Shown one piece after another: positions 9,187 through 18,453 of a stretch of 64,000 nt of DNA. Positions within the stretch are counted from its first letter, which is position 1. Every line of letters starts with the position of its first letter. Both the position numbers and the translations under genes were made by a program. Below the pieces are notes generated by a model. The model ran no database searches. It was not told the origin of the DNA and saw only the letters and a program-made list of their open reading frames with translations. Source of the stretch: Enterococcus sp. 4G2_DIV0659 (lineage in GTDB: Bacteria; Bacillota; Bacilli; Lactobacillales; Enterococcaceae); assembly GCF_002140715.2 (NCBI RefSeq), contig NZ_NGLE02000001.1, positions 2,508,001 through 2,572,000 on the forward strand, written 5' to 3'.

Positions 9187-10995
9187 ATGAAATTAAAGAA
9201 AGTTATTTTGGGTAGTATGGTTTGTTTTAGTGCACTATTACTTTTTCACTCAGGTGAACAAGTGTATGCAGAGGAGAATAAGATATCAGAGGAAACGAAG
9301 GAAATACAAGGAAGAGCGATTAGTCCGTTTGTTCGTCTTAAGCCGCAAACTTACGAGGTAGGACTAGATACGGCTATTCAAGGAGCAATTGAAAGTGTAA
9401 CTAATCCTAAGGAGTTTGATGAAATAGCGACAGTTCAACTTTTTGTCAATGATGAATTAAAAAAAGAGGCTCCAATTAAAACAATACGAAGATTTGAAGT
9501 GCCAACTGATGATTTAACAATCAAAGAAACAGATAAAGTAGAGATACAAGCTATAAATGTTAAAGGTGAAAAGGTGAGAGAACGTGTATTGGTAACGTTG
9601 AAAGTGTTCTCAGTGCAATGGAATTTGGACTCATATATGTTGTTTGATGATGTAATCACTGGAAAAGTAATTGGTACGGTGACCGCTATCGAAGTTGTTG
9701 AGGAATATGTAGACGGAAATGGTGTGTTGCAAACACAGAGCTTAGTACCAAAAACCCCTGTTGTAAATGGTGAAATCAAAGTACCTATAGATATGTACAC
9801 TATTTATGATGAGACGGCAAACGTTAAAATTATTCCTTATAAAGGGAATCGTAAAGGAGCTGTTGGCGAAAAACTTCCTGTTGTAGCATTTGATTTAAAA
9901 GCTGATATCAAGCCGTTTGTTTTAAACAAAGATAAAGAAGTTACAGGAACCTTTACAGGAAAAGGTTTAGCCAAGGTAAAATATGCTCGATTAGAAGTAG
10001 ACACTATTGTTGACGATAGTACTGAAGTACAGATTGATGAAACAGGTAAATTCTCTATATTAGGCGAAGGCAATATTTATAGTGGAGCAGAAGTAAACAT
10101 TGTAACTTATGATGAAAATGGCAATGAATTAGTTAGTTTCCCTGTCAATGTAGTTGAACAAAAAAGAATCAAAGATTATTTCCCAGATCCTAACTTAGCT
10201 CAAGTAGTTGCTGGTTATTTAGGTGGTGGGCGAACCGTTGAATCTTTTGTAACGGAAGAAGAGTTGGCTGTAAAAAATTATATGCTGGAAGCGCAAGGCA
10301 AAGGCGTTAAAGATATAACAGGTATTGAATATCTACAGCCAAAAATTATTTTCTTGCAGTCAAATGAAATTGAAGATTTAACACCGTTTGCTAGAATGAA
10401 GACAAATCGTTATACTGACAATCTTCAATTACAGCACAACAAAATCAAGGATATTTCACCATTGATCGAACTTGGAAAGTATAGTCCCACAGTGATGTGT
10501 CATTTGTTGCTATCAGCCAATGAGTTGGATAATAACGCAATAGCGATTCTTAGAGATAACAAACGAGAATTCAGACATATTTTACACTTGGAACTGATGG
10601 CTAATCATATTGATGATTTCTCTAATATAAGAAAGTCAGGTTTTTGGGGAGGATTGGAGTGGTTTGGTTTACAAATGAATAACCATGAATCCGTTTGGAG
10701 ACCTCATGGACAAAAAGTTAAGATGGCAGCACAGCCTATTGTCAATGGTCGTTTAGAAGTTACTATGCCAGGACTAGATATCGATAATAAACCATTTACG
10801 GTTGTAGATGATTTATATGGAGGTAAGACAACACCAGGTTATACTCAAACAGGCAATAAAGTGGTTTGGGAAAACTTACCAAGTGATATCAAAGAAGTTA
10901 AACTTAACGTTACTTCTATTGGTTCTCTGAATAATCAAATTGGAAAGCCATTCCCTAACCAAACGAGTGTATATTATACGATTCCTGTGAAGTAA
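9187..10995 (+). CDS. Secreted leucine-rich-repeat (internalin-like) protein
   Basis: The start at ATG 9187, behind AAGGAGAG, gives 602 residues with a signal peptide (to about VYAEE, residue 30). Residues 40-325 look like consecutive beta-sandwich Ig-like domains. Residues about 345-490 contain degenerate leucine-rich repeats with the internalin spacing (IIFLQSNEIEDLTPFARM, LQLQHNKIKDISPL, LLLSANELDNNAIAI, LELMANHIDDFSNI). A C-terminal beta domain follows. There is no LPxTG, WxL or transmembrane anchor. Internalin-like proteins mediate host-cell or wall contacts; that role here is inference. Confidence 0.75.
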   Translation: MKLKKVILGSMVCFSALLLFHSGEQVYAEENKISEETKEIQGRAISPFVRLKPQTYEVGLDTAIQGAIESVTNPKEFDEIATVQLFVNDELKKEAPIKTIRRFEVPTDDLTIKETDKVEIQAINVKGEKVRERVLVTLKVFSVQWNLDSYMLFDDVITGKVIGTVTAIEVVEEYVDGNGVLQTQSLVPKTPVVNGEIKVPIDMYTIYDETANVKIIPYKGNRKGAVGEKLPVVAFDLKADIKPFVLNKDKEVTGTFTGKGLAKVKYARLEVDTIVDDSTEVQIDETGKFSILGEGNIYSGAEVNIVTYDENGNELVSFPVNVVEQKRIKDYFPDPNLAQVVAGYLGGGRTVESFVTEEELAVKNYMLEAQGKGVKDITGIEYLQPKIIFLQSNEIEDLTPFARMKTNRYTDNLQLQHNKIKDISPLIELGKYSPTVMCHLLLSANELDNNAIAILRDNKREFRHILHLELMANHIDDFSNIRKSGFWGGLEWFGLQMNNHESVWRPHGQKVKMAAQPIVNGRLEVTMPGLDIDNKPFTVVDDLYGGKTTPGYTQTGNKVVWENLPSDIKEVKLNVTSIGSLNNQIGKPFPNQTSVYYTIPVK

Positions 10996-11088
10996 GTATA
11001 GTAAGTGTTAGAAATACATGAAATCAGTAAAGTATGAAATGGTGTCTCCACTTTTTAAAGTGATTATTTAGTAATAAATAAGGGTGAA

Positions 11089-11226
11089 ATGAGACTTTGT
11101 TTTACTAAAGTGGGTAAGCATGAAATAAAAGGAAATTTAGAGGACACGTATCAATCTGTTAAAGTGCATGGCAATGTCTTTGTACTTGGAGAAAGTATAC
11201 CAAACGATATTAATCACTTTTGGTAG
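11089..11226 (+). pseudogene. Possible 45-residue remnant or small ORF
   Basis: An open frame with ATG at 11089 and TAG at 11224-11226 encodes 45 residues (starting MRLCFTKVGKHEIKG). The binding site (AAGGG) lies too close to the ATG, and the frame is open upstream to 11059 without a start. The segment is beta-strand-like and could be a leftover of a surface protein domain. It may also be chance; no family is recognised. Confidence 0.25.
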
Positions 11227-11275
11227 TAAAGTTTACCCATATACGTATTATTCAAATTAATTGCAAAATAAAATC

Positions 11276-11324
11276 TATAGGGAGGGTAGTAGAACAACTG
11301 ATTAGTTCTACTACCCTCCCTATA
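11276..11324 (-). terminator. Strong terminator of the RpiR operon
   Basis: A perfect inverted repeat with 20-bp arms (11276-11295 and 11305-11324) surrounds a 9-base loop. Reading the minus strand, the hairpin follows the rpiR-type stop at 11333 and is followed by a T-rich tract, so it terminates the leftward operon; it would also block read-through from the LRR gene. Confidence 0.88.
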
Positions 11325-11332
11325 AGCGATTG

Positions 11333-12088
11333 TCAGTTTACTTGCAGATTTTGGACTTCTTTTGCTAAATATTCCACAGTATAAAGTGCTGGAACCTGGG
11401 AAGTAATATCACTATCACCAATCCGTTCAGTCGAAATATAATAAGGAATATTTACATCTGAAAGCGATGCAATCGGAGATTTTTCACTATTCGTAATCGA
11501 AATGATCGAACAGTCATTACTAATAAAGTGATTTAAATAGTGAATAATAGCTTCATTTTCACCGCTAACAGAAAGAGCAATTACACACACATTTTTTGCG
11601 ATACTTTTATTGAAGAAATTTACAGGATGATTGATTGGATCTTCAATATGAAAAGCCATACTAAAAATAGAAGAAAAATATAATGCTCCATATTCTGCAA
11701 TGATTTTTGACGAACCTGTCCCGATAAATAGCACCAACTCTTTTTCTGCTAATAACTTCGCAGCCGCTTGCATTCGTTCTTGGTAAAATGTTTCTGTAGA
11801 TCGTTGAATAAAATTAGTGAATGAAGTTTCATCTACAGCGTGAGTTGTGAGTGGTTCTGTTAAAGATTTGCGATAGATATTCAATTTTATTTTAAATTCA
11901 GAAAAACCTTCGCAACCGAATTTACGGCAAAAACGTAAAATACTAGCTGTACTGCTATGAGTTTCCTTGGCTAACTCACGAATTCTCATATAAACGACTT
12001 CATCAATATGAGATGCGATATATTTATAAATGTCTAAATCAATGGGACTTAAATCTGGACTATGGTCTAAGAATAACAAGTAATTCAC
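11333..12088 (-). CDS. RpiR family transcriptional regulator
   Basis: The 251-residue protein has an N-terminal RpiR helix-turn-helix (about residues 1-75, ELAKETHSSTASILRFCRK) and a C-terminal SIS sugar-phosphate-binding domain (about 105-235, FIGTGSSKIIAEYG and ALSVSGENEAIIHYL). RpiR proteins sense phosphosugars or N-acetylmuramate derivatives. It is the last gene of a leftward four-gene group with the hydrolase gene ending 16 bases upstream. The ligand is not evident. Confidence 0.88.
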   Translation of the reverse strand: MNYLLFLDHSPDLSPIDLDIYKYIASHIDEVVYMRIRELAKETHSSTASILRFCRKFGCEGFSEFKIKLNIYRKSLTEPLTTHAVDETSFTNFIQRSTETFYQERMQAAAKLLAEKELVLFIGTGSSKIIAEYGALYFSSIFSMAFHIEDPINHPVNFFNKSIAKNVCVIALSVSGENEAIIHYLNHFISNDCSIISITNSEKSPIASLSDVNIPYYISTERIGDSDITSQVPALYTVEYLAKEVQNLQVN

Positions 12089-12103
12089 TACTTTCTTAAA
12101 AAA

Positions 12104-12913
12104 TTAATGATTATCAATTAGCTTGGAAAAAAAGGGAATCACTGAGTGTTCAACAAATACAGGTGCTTCCAAATTGGCTAAATGTGCTGCATGAGGAACA
12201 ATGATTTTTTCTGCTAAAGGAATTGTTTTATGAAGAAAATCGGCTATTTGTTGAAAATCCGGAACGTCTTCACTTCCGATCAGAACCAATGTAGGAACAC
12301 ATAGTTGATCCAAACAAGATGAGCGTTTCGATGAATCTGGTGTCTCTTCAACGGGCAACTCTATTTCCAGCTTAGTAAAAGCAGTCATTTGCATATTGAT
12401 AATTAATGCCTTTAATTGACTATCAATCGTATCAGGTTGGCGGTTTCTAAGAATCCACGTTTCATAGTTTAACTGAGCAGCTTGTTCATATGATTTTTGA
12501 TTTAATAGTTCTTCTTCTTGAGCATCATATTGCTGTAATTCATCTGAAAAAGCCCAATCACCGATTGCTGGTGATTGAAGAGTCATACCTAGCGTACGAT
12601 TAGGCATTTCAATAGCAAAATCTAATGCTAGTTTTCCGCCGAATGACGCTGCAAAAAGGTATGTTTGGTCAATAGCTAAATGATCCAATAACTCATTAAT
12701 CATCATTGTATAAGAAAAAACTTCCCCTGTAAATGAACTTTGACCAAAGCCTGGAAGATCAAATCTAGTCACGTGAAACTGTGTAGCTAAGGCTTGAAAT
12801 TCGTAGGACCACATTCGTGAATCCGCGATGCCAGCATGAATTAATAAGATATGGGGTCCGCTTCCTTGCGATTCATAATAGATAGTCGCACTTTTTGTTT
12901 TTAAAATCGGCAT
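12104..12913 (-). CDS. Alpha/beta hydrolase
   Basis: This 269-residue cytoplasmic protein has the alpha/beta hydrolase fold. The oxyanion-hole region is LLIHAGIADSRMW, the nucleophile serine sits in AASFGG (about residue 90, an A-x-S-x-G variant of the usual elbow), the acid is in GSEDVPD and the histidine in PHAAHLANLE near the C-terminus. The first bases overlap the preceding GNAT gene by 13 bases, indicating translational coupling. It is most like small esterases or peptidases of the 3-oxoadipate enol-lactonase type, but the substrate is unknown. Confidence 0.85.
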   Translation of the reverse strand: MPILKTKSATIYYESQGSGPHILLIHAGIADSRMWSYEFQALATQFHVTRFDLPGFGQSSFTGEVFSYTMMINELLDHLAIDQTYLFAASFGGKLALDFAIEMPNRTLGMTLQSPAIGDWAFSDELQQYDAQEEELLNQKSYEQAAQLNYETWILRNRQPDTIDSQLKALIINMQMTAFTKLEIELPVEETPDSSKRSSCLDQLCVPTLVLIGSEDVPDFQQIADFLHKTIPLAEKIIVPHAAHLANLEAPVFVEHSVIPFFSKLIDNH

Positions 12914-13452
12914 CTACTTCCTCCTACTATTTTCTTCGTTAAATCAAGACTATACACAAAATGTCTAACTGGCTGTCCAGAATAATCTTTATCAAATTGT
13001 TGAATAATGGTCATGTCATTTTTTTCTGCTACTTTTTGCGAGGAACGATTTGTATTTCGGATGATAGAACAAATTTTCTTTGCATGTAGTTTGTTTTTAG
13101 CATAACGAATACACAGTTGACTTGCACTAGTCGCATAGCCGAGGTTCCAATAATGTTTATTGACCAAGTAACCAACTTCTAATAATGATTCTCCCTCAAC
13201 GTCTGATAAAACGATGCCGCATTGACCGATAAACGCTGAAGTATGTTTATCAATAATAGCCCATAGCCCAAACCTGTTCTTTCGATAACTTTCCATATTC
13301 CAACGTAACCAATCTTCGACTTTTTCTTTTGTAAATGCGGATTCATAAGCATACATTGTTTCTTCATCTTGTAAAATCAAGCATAAATCTTCGAAATCAT
13401 CAAGCGTCAATTCCCGCAAGTAGAGGCGTTCATTTTCGATGATTTTTTTCAT
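12901..13452 (-). CDS. GNAT acetyltransferase, RimJ/RimL-like
   Basis: The 183-residue protein carries the Acetyltransf_3 pattern: N-terminal ERLYLRELTLDDFEDL, central GYLVNKHYWNLGYATSA as the acetyl-CoA loop, and NRSSQKVAEKNDM near the C-terminus. It overlaps the preceding GNAT gene by 23 bases and the following hydrolase gene by 13 bases, so the three are translated from one message. The binding site is GGGAAGGTGATG. Acceptor unknown. Confidence 0.86.
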   Translation of the reverse strand: MKKIIENERLYLRELTLDDFEDLCLILQDEETMYAYESAFTKEKVEDWLRWNMESYRKNRFGLWAIIDKHTSAFIGQCGIVLSDVEGESLLEVGYLVNKHYWNLGYATSASQLCIRYAKNKLHAKKICSIIRNTNRSSQKVAEKNDMTIIQQFDKDYSGQPVRHFVYSLDLTKKIVGGSRCRF

Positions 13453-13945
13453 TTAAATCATCACCTTCCCTTTTTTGATTGATTTTCTTACTCATAATAT
13501 ATAATGGTCCGAATTCTCCTTGAACCGTTTTATCTAAATAGTGAAAGCCAGCTTTTTCATAAAGTCTTTGAGCAGGTTTATTTTGTGTATTGACAGCAAG
13601 GATAACTTCATTTGCTTTTGGAAAATGAAGTTGAATGAAATCTGGTAATAGACGTAATGCTTCTTTTGCATGGCCTTGACCTTGGTAGCGTTGGTCTGTT
13701 GAAAAGGTTCTAAGTAACAATGCACGCTCATTTGTTGTATACAAAGCAACATCTTTTTTTTGATCTAAAACAAAAAAATTCGTCAATTGTCCTTGTTCTA
13801 TGGCTAAAACAGGATGAATAAAATGGTTTGTCTGAGCAATTTTAATCGGCATTTCTGGTGTTCCAGTGTAAAGCAGTTGTTCCTCAGTTAATTGATAGTG
13901 ATGAATCAACTCTGCAAAATCATTGGTATATTTTTGTAAAAACAT
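13430..13945 (-). CDS. GNAT acetyltransferase
   Basis: The start chosen is the ATG at 13945 (MFLQKYTNDF), 9 bases after AAAGGG; in-frame ATGs further upstream lack binding sites. The resulting 171 residues show the GNAT acetyl-CoA loop RYQGQGHAKEALR (about 97-109) and the C-terminal NKPAQRLYEKAGF motif. It is the first gene of the leftward operon with a second GNAT, a hydrolase and an RpiR regulator. Why two unrelated GNATs are paired is not known. Confidence 0.85.
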   Translation of the reverse strand: MFLQKYTNDFAELIHHYQLTEEQLLYTGTPEMPIKIAQTNHFIHPVLAIEQGQLTNFFVLDQKKDVALYTTNERALLLRTFSTDQRYQGQGHAKEALRLLPDFIQLHFPKANEVILAVNTQNKPAQRLYEKAGFHYLDKTVQGEFGPLYIMSKKINQKREGDDLNEKNHRK

Positions 13946-13962
13946 GACACCACACCCTTTCA

Positions 13963-13980
13963 TGACAGATACTTCTGTCA
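13963..13980 (-). promoter_or_regulatory. Candidate operator of the GNAT-hydrolase-RpiR operon
   Basis: TGACAGATACTTCTGTCA is a perfect inverted repeat with 7-bp arms and a 4-base centre, located 17 bases upstream of the first start codon of the leftward operon. The position suits repressor binding; the binding protein could be the RpiR product but this is not shown. Confidence 0.4.
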
Positions 13981-14186
13981 TTATTTTACCATAGGAACAA
14001 GGAATGATTAGGGAAATTCGTCTAGTGCAAGAAATGTGACAGAAATTTGGGACATAATTGAAAGGAAGCTGGGAGTTTTAACATGTGGATTCCTTGTATA
14101 CTAGGTTCATCAAGTCATATCGCTGCTTAGATTTGACTAACTATAGTCGCCCGTGACTTTAAATGAGAGGAGATGTCAAAAGATAA

Positions 14187-14390
14187 ATGATCGATATTTC
14201 AAATAAGTATGTAACGATTGAGCAGCATGATAAGGCGATCCAAAAACAATTAAAGGTTATCAAAAAGCTGCAAAAAAGAGTGAAAACAGAACAACGACAA
14301 AAAAATCAACTGGCATCTCAATTAAAACGATCGTACAACCAAGTAAACAATCAAAACAGCGGTAAATTATCTGAGGGGGAAAAAAGATGA
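14187..14390 (+). CDS. Small basic coiled-coil protein at the head of the tail locus
   Basis: The 67-residue product is highly charged and predicted helical (KQLKVIKKLQKRVKTEQR), with no family recognised. Its ATG follows GAGAGGAG. It overlaps the tail tube gene by the ATGA arrangement, so the two are translationally coupled. The 205 bases upstream hold no gene and must contain the promoter of the tail operon, but no convincing -35/-10 pair was found. Because it replaces the head-completion genes normally found here, it may be a tail terminator, a regulator or a stray remnant. Confidence 0.6.
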   Translation: MIDISNKYVTIEQHDKAIQKQLKVIKKLQKRVKTEQRQKNQLASQLKRSYNQVNNQNSGKLSEGEKR

Positions 14391-14896
14391 CAGCATTAAG
14401 TGGAGTAGATGTAGTATGGCGTTTTCGTTTAGCAGAAGACGAAGGAAATGAACGTGCGTGGGGCTTAGCCTACAGCACAGAAAATGGGTATTCAAAATCG
14501 AAAGAAAGCGAATCAACTGTTACAAAAGATGGCAGCGTAGTTACGCCAGGAGCAACAGAAACAACGGTTACAGCAACAACATTATATAAAATTGGTTCCA
14601 CACAAATCGATAAATTAGAAACAGCTATGGATGAAAATAAACGTGTCCAAATTTGGCGCATCAACACAAAAGAAGTTGGCACAGGAGCAAATGAAGGCAA
14701 GTTTAAAGCGAAATACTTTGAAGGCTTCTTTACCTCGTTTGAAGAAACGGATTCAGCAGAAAATAAAGTGGAATACTCGCTAGAATGGGCGATTGAAGGC
14801 GCTGGTAAGAATGGTTTTGCTTCATTAGAACTTGATACTTCTGAAGGCGGAGATTATGAGTTTAAAGATACTGTGAAAGTGGAAGCAACGCCATAA
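14387..14896 (+). CDS. Major tail (tube) protein, TP901-1 type
   Basis: This 169-residue protein resembles the TP901-1/phi13 family of siphophage tail tube subunits that stack as hexameric rings around the tape measure. Typical signs are the beta-rich N-terminus (SGVDVVWRFRL), a variable central Thr/Val-rich strand region and the C-terminal KVEYSLEWAIEG segment. It is followed by the chaperone pair and tape measure in the canonical order. It is full length. Confidence 0.82.
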   Translation: MTALSGVDVVWRFRLAEDEGNERAWGLAYSTENGYSKSKESESTVTKDGSVVTPGATETTVTATTLYKIGSTQIDKLETAMDENKRVQIWRINTKEVGTGANEGKFKAKYFEGFFTSFEETDSAENKVEYSLEWAIEGAGKNGFASLELDTSEGGDYEFKDTVKVEATP

Positions 14897-14967
14897 TTAT
14901 TTTTATGAAAGCACACAATTCAAGAGGTTAGTATTACTAACCTCTTTCAAAATCAGGAGGAATAGAC

Positions 14968-15309
14968 ATGGAATTAGCAATGAACGAAAAAACATTTGAT
15001 TGTAGATTTGGTTACGGATTCTTAAAAGAAATCAACAAACGTTATTCAGTAGAACGTGGCGGCATGCAGTTAAAACTAGGAGTTGGAGCAATTGTTTCAA
15101 ATCTTCTATTATCTGATGTGGATACATTATTTGAAGTCTTACTGATTGCCAATATGACAGAAAAACCTCGAATGACGGTCAAATTTTTAGAAGATTACGT
15201 TGAACAGAATGGTACAAAAGGATTGTTTGAAGATGTGATCAATGAGCTAAAAAAGTCAGAATATACCGGGATGATGACCAACAAGATGTTGGAAGAAGCA
15301 CAAGCGTAA
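14968..15309 (+). CDS. Tail assembly chaperone (gpG-like)
   Basis: The 113-residue protein sits between tube and tape measure, the fixed place of the gpG chaperone, which coats the tape measure during tail assembly. The start ATG follows AGGAGG. Near its 3' end the gene contains the heptamer A AAA AAG (15249-15255) in the correct phase for -1 frameshifting into the next frame, which is open from 15246 to 15650. Only family-level similarity by position and size is claimed. Confidence 0.75.
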   Translation: MELAMNEKTFDCRFGYGFLKEINKRYSVERGGMQLKLGVGAIVSNLLLSDVDTLFEVLLIANMTEKPRMTVKFLEDYVEQNGTKGLFEDVINELKKSEYTGMMTNKMLEEAQA

Positions 15310-15650
15310 AAAATATAGATTTTGATGAAGTTTATGAACAAGTACGCTTAAATTGTTTGCGTTTTTTGAAAATTGAAAATTTTGATGAAATCGACCGATT
15401 GACAATTCCTGATTACGAGTTACGTATGAAAGCCTATCAATTAAAGCAATTAGATCGACAATATGAAATTCATATGCAGGCATGGGCGACAGTCATGGCA
15501 GGCCAAACTCGAAAAGGCAAACCCGTTTTTAGAACCTTTGATAAATTCTTTGATTATCAAAAAGCAGAAGAAAAAATCCTGGGTATGAAAAAAAGAGTTT
15601 CTCCTGATAAAGAAAAACTTCAAAATTGGATTGCGAATTTTAATTCATAA
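14968..15650 (+). CDS. Frameshifted tail assembly chaperone (gpGT-like)
   Basis: A -1 slip on A AAA AAG at 15249-15255 (codons AAA at 15250 and AAG at 15253) would continue in the frame that ends at 15650, giving a 227-residue fusion (96 residues of gpG plus 131). The downstream frame has no ATG near its beginning; the only candidate is a TTG at 15357 without a binding site, which supports expression by frameshift. The G/GT arrangement is conserved in long-tailed phages. Two coordinates-sharing products are therefore expected from this locus. Confidence 0.72.
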
Positions 15651-15665
15651 GAAAGGAGGGAAAAA

Positions 15666-17672
15666 GTGGAATATAAAATTAATGTAAAGACTATTCTAAC
15701 CGCCGTAGATGGAGGATTGAATGGATCAATAGCGCAAATAACTGAAAGTGCTGCTCAATTGGAAACACAAATTAATCAACTATTTTCATCTGTTTCTGAT
15801 TCTAGTGATGTGAAAACAGCGTTTAATGGCGTAAAAGACTCCTTCAAAGAGTTGGAAACCATTTTAGGTAATTTTGGGTTACCTCCTATTGAGTCAATGT
15901 TTACAAATTTTGGCTCACAGGCGACTAGTCAATTAGGCAGAGCAGGAGATGCATTTAATTTATTAGGTAAAAAAACGCAAGGATTGAGTGGTATTGTTTC
16001 TACTAGTTTTAGTAAAATGCAGTCACCGTTTAAAGATTTACCTATGAAAATGTTAGATCCATTCATCTCTTTAGATTCTAAAGTAACAGGTTTTACTAAA
16101 AATTTATCGAAAACAGTGACTAGTCTAGCTCCGCAGATGGCCTACGGAATGTTGTCTTTAGAAATAGGAGTAGAAAAAGCTATGGACAAAATGGGTTCAG
16201 GTGCATTGAACGTGGCTGGTTTTTTTGAAAATATTTCTTTAGGATCGAAAAAATTAGCTGGAGAAGTACCACTAATTACCAAGGCTTTTGGCGGTATTGG
16301 TCAAGGAATACAAAAATCTGCTGGAGTAGGGACCACAGCTATGACGACGATGATACAAGGATTAACTTCTGTTTTTGGAGTGGCTTTGAAAGCGTTGGGA
16401 CCAGCAGCAATTCTGGGCGTGGCTCTTGTAGGTTTAGGATTGATGAACAGCCAATTCGGTGATCAACTTGGTGGCATGATTACTACTGCCATTGAAAAAG
16501 GACCAGAAGTAATCAAAGGATTTGTAAATGGCATTATTTCGAAATTACCAGATTTAATGACTTCGGGTACACAATTAATTGTAGGGTTTGCTGAAGCAAT
16601 CGCTGTAAACTTACCTGTAATTATGCAGAGTGCGGTTGATTTAATTAATGCGTTAGTTCAAGGAGTGATCGAAAGTTTACCGACATTGATTCCTGCTGCT
16701 TTGATGCTGATTGAATCATTAGCCACAAGCTTGTTATCGGCAGCTCCCCAGTTGTTATTGACAGGGTTAGATTTGTTAATTGCTTTAGTTGATGGGATTT
16801 TAGCTAATAAGGATCAAATCATTAGTACAGTAACGAAAATAATTGAATCATTCACTACAAATATAACGAATAATTTACCGTTAATCATTGGTAAAGGAAT
16901 AGAAATTCTAACCAAACTAGCTGAAGGAATTGCTTCTGTCTTGCCAGCCTTAATTCCAGTAGCTTTACAAGCTATTACTACTTTAGTTAGAACACTATCT
17001 GAAAATTTACCGAAATTATTAGATGCGGCGGTAGAAATAGTCGGAAAACTTTGTGAAGGATTACTTGCAAATTTACCACAAATTTTAGCTGCAGCTGTCG
17101 AATTGATTTTAGCAATAGTAAGAGGAATTGGTGAAAGTATCCCGAAAGTTATTGCTGCAGGGGCTAAAATTATGGTAAAACTTTTGGAAACAGTAATAAA
17201 AGCTGTACCAGATTTAAAAGACGCAGGAATGAATCTAATTCAGGGATTAATAGATGGTATCGGAAGTATGGCTAAAGCAGCGTTAGATGCAGTTATGGAT
17301 ATTGGTAAAAGTATTGGAGATACATTCAAAGGTCTTTTCAAAATTCATTCACCATCTCGATGGATGCGTGATGAAATCGGAGCGATGTTACCAGCAGGTT
17401 TAGCCATTGGTATCGAAAGAAACGCTCATGTAGTTGATAAGCCAATGGACAACTTAGCTTCTCAAATTATGTTACCTAGTTTAGACACTCTAGATCAGCA
17501 TTTAAAAACAGTAAAAGACGTTTCAGTACAATATAGTAGCAAGCAAATAATGCCCCAAACAAAACAACCAGCAACATTCAACATCAAACTTGGCAATCAG
17601 CAATTCAAAGCCTTCGTTTCAGACATTTCTGAAGCAATGGGACAAGACTCTGCTATTAACCTAGCATTTTAG
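15666..17672 (+). CDS. Tape measure protein
   Basis: The protein has 668 residues from a GTG start behind AAGGAGG. The N-terminal third is helical, the middle (about residues 230-530) is a long run of hydrophobic amphipathic helices, and the end carries the typical KIHSPSRWMRDEIG and GLAIGIE motifs. Tape measure length sets tail length; at roughly 0.15 nm per residue the tail would be near 100 nm. No peptidase or lysozyme domain is visible. The reading frame is intact over 2 kb. Confidence 0.88.
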   Translation: MEYKINVKTILTAVDGGLNGSIAQITESAAQLETQINQLFSSVSDSSDVKTAFNGVKDSFKELETILGNFGLPPIESMFTNFGSQATSQLGRAGDAFNLLGKKTQGLSGIVSTSFSKMQSPFKDLPMKMLDPFISLDSKVTGFTKNLSKTVTSLAPQMAYGMLSLEIGVEKAMDKMGSGALNVAGFFENISLGSKKLAGEVPLITKAFGGIGQGIQKSAGVGTTAMTTMIQGLTSVFGVALKALGPAAILGVALVGLGLMNSQFGDQLGGMITTAIEKGPEVIKGFVNGIISKLPDLMTSGTQLIVGFAEAIAVNLPVIMQSAVDLINALVQGVIESLPTLIPAALMLIESLATSLLSAAPQLLLTGLDLLIALVDGILANKDQIISTVTKIIESFTTNITNNLPLIIGKGIEILTKLAEGIASVLPALIPVALQAITTLVRTLSENLPKLLDAAVEIVGKLCEGLLANLPQILAAAVELILAIVRGIGESIPKVIAAGAKIMVKLLETVIKAVPDLKDAGMNLIQGLIDGIGSMAKAALDAVMDIGKSIGDTFKGLFKIHSPSRWMRDEIGAMLPAGLAIGIERNAHVVDKPMDNLASQIMLPSLDTLDQHLKTVKDVSVQYSSKQIMPQTKQPATFNIKLGNQQFKAFVSDISEAMGQDSAINLAF

Positions 17673-17685
17673 AAGGAGGGAAAAC

Positions 17686-18453
17686 ATGTATTATTTTGAA
17701 GACACAACCAAAAAAGTCCATAAAGATGAGTTGATCCTTCCTTCTTCAGCAATGATGTATGACGGTTTTTATATCGAAAAAAGGATAGAAGGTTATCGAA
17801 CATTAGCAGTCACAGGAAGAGAAATGTTGTCACTTGATGTACAAACACAAGAAACCCAAGTCGGAAGTATCAAATTAAATCAAAAATTACCTGCTCGAAC
17901 AATCAAAGTAACCTATCAACTCATCGGAAAAGATGCAAAAGATGTGCAAAAAAAATACCATCATCTGATGCAAATACTGTATAAAGAATCGGATGTGGAA
18001 ATTCGCTTTAAAGATGAGCTGGATTATCATTATTATGGACAATATACAACAACTGACGATGTTCGTGGAGATACCAATAGCATTATTTCAAGTTTTGATA
18101 TTCTTTGTACAAATCCAAAAAAATATTCAGTGTTATTAAAAACAGATGGTGAGATTACTACCTATCTTCCTTATCAGACAATACCTGAAAAAATTGAGGT
18201 AACCATTGCAAAATTTGGTTCATTAACAATTACAAATGGAGAAAAAAAAATTAAAATTACTAGCTATAATTTAAGTGAAGGGGATCAGATTGTCTTTGAT
18301 TTCATAAAAGGAAAAGTTTTTGTGAATACTGTAGATCAGACTTTTTTACTTGATTTAGAAAGTGATTTTGAAAATTTCACCCTCCAAACAGGACAAACAA
18401 TTCGTTGTAATAATGGAGAAATGGTTATTTCCTACCGGGAGGTGCAATTATGA
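17686..18453 (+). CDS. Distal tail protein (Dit)
   Basis: The 255-residue protein matches siphophage Dit proteins, which form the hexameric hub joining tube and tail tip. The segment GFYIEKRIEGYRTLAVTGRE (about 30-49) is the family hallmark, and ENPxKYS-like ILCTNPKKYS marks the end of the N-terminal domain (about 150). The binding site AAGGAGG is strong. It overlaps the tail-tip gene by 4 bases. Confidence 0.85.
   Translation: MYYFEDTTKKVHKDELILPSSAMMYDGFYIEKRIEGYRTLAVTGREMLSLDVQTQETQVGSIKLNQKLPARTIKVTYQLIGKDAKDVQKKYHHLMQILYKESDVEIRFKDELDYHYYGQYTTTDDVRGDTNSIISSFDILCTNPKKYSVLLKTDGEITTYLPYQTIPEKIEVTIAKFGSLTITNGEKKIKITSYNLSEGDQIVFDFIKGKVFVNTVDQTFLLDLESDFENFTLQTGQTIRCNNGEMVISYREVQL

Noticed and set aside
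11276..11324. Long perfect inverted repeat as a mobile-element end
   Set aside because: Single copy, no transposase nearby, located at the end of an operon with a T-rich tract on the minus strand: a terminator.
15357..15650. Independent gene starting at TTG 15357
   Set aside because: There is no ribosome binding site and the frame is open upstream to the slippery heptamer, so it is the T part of a frameshifted protein.
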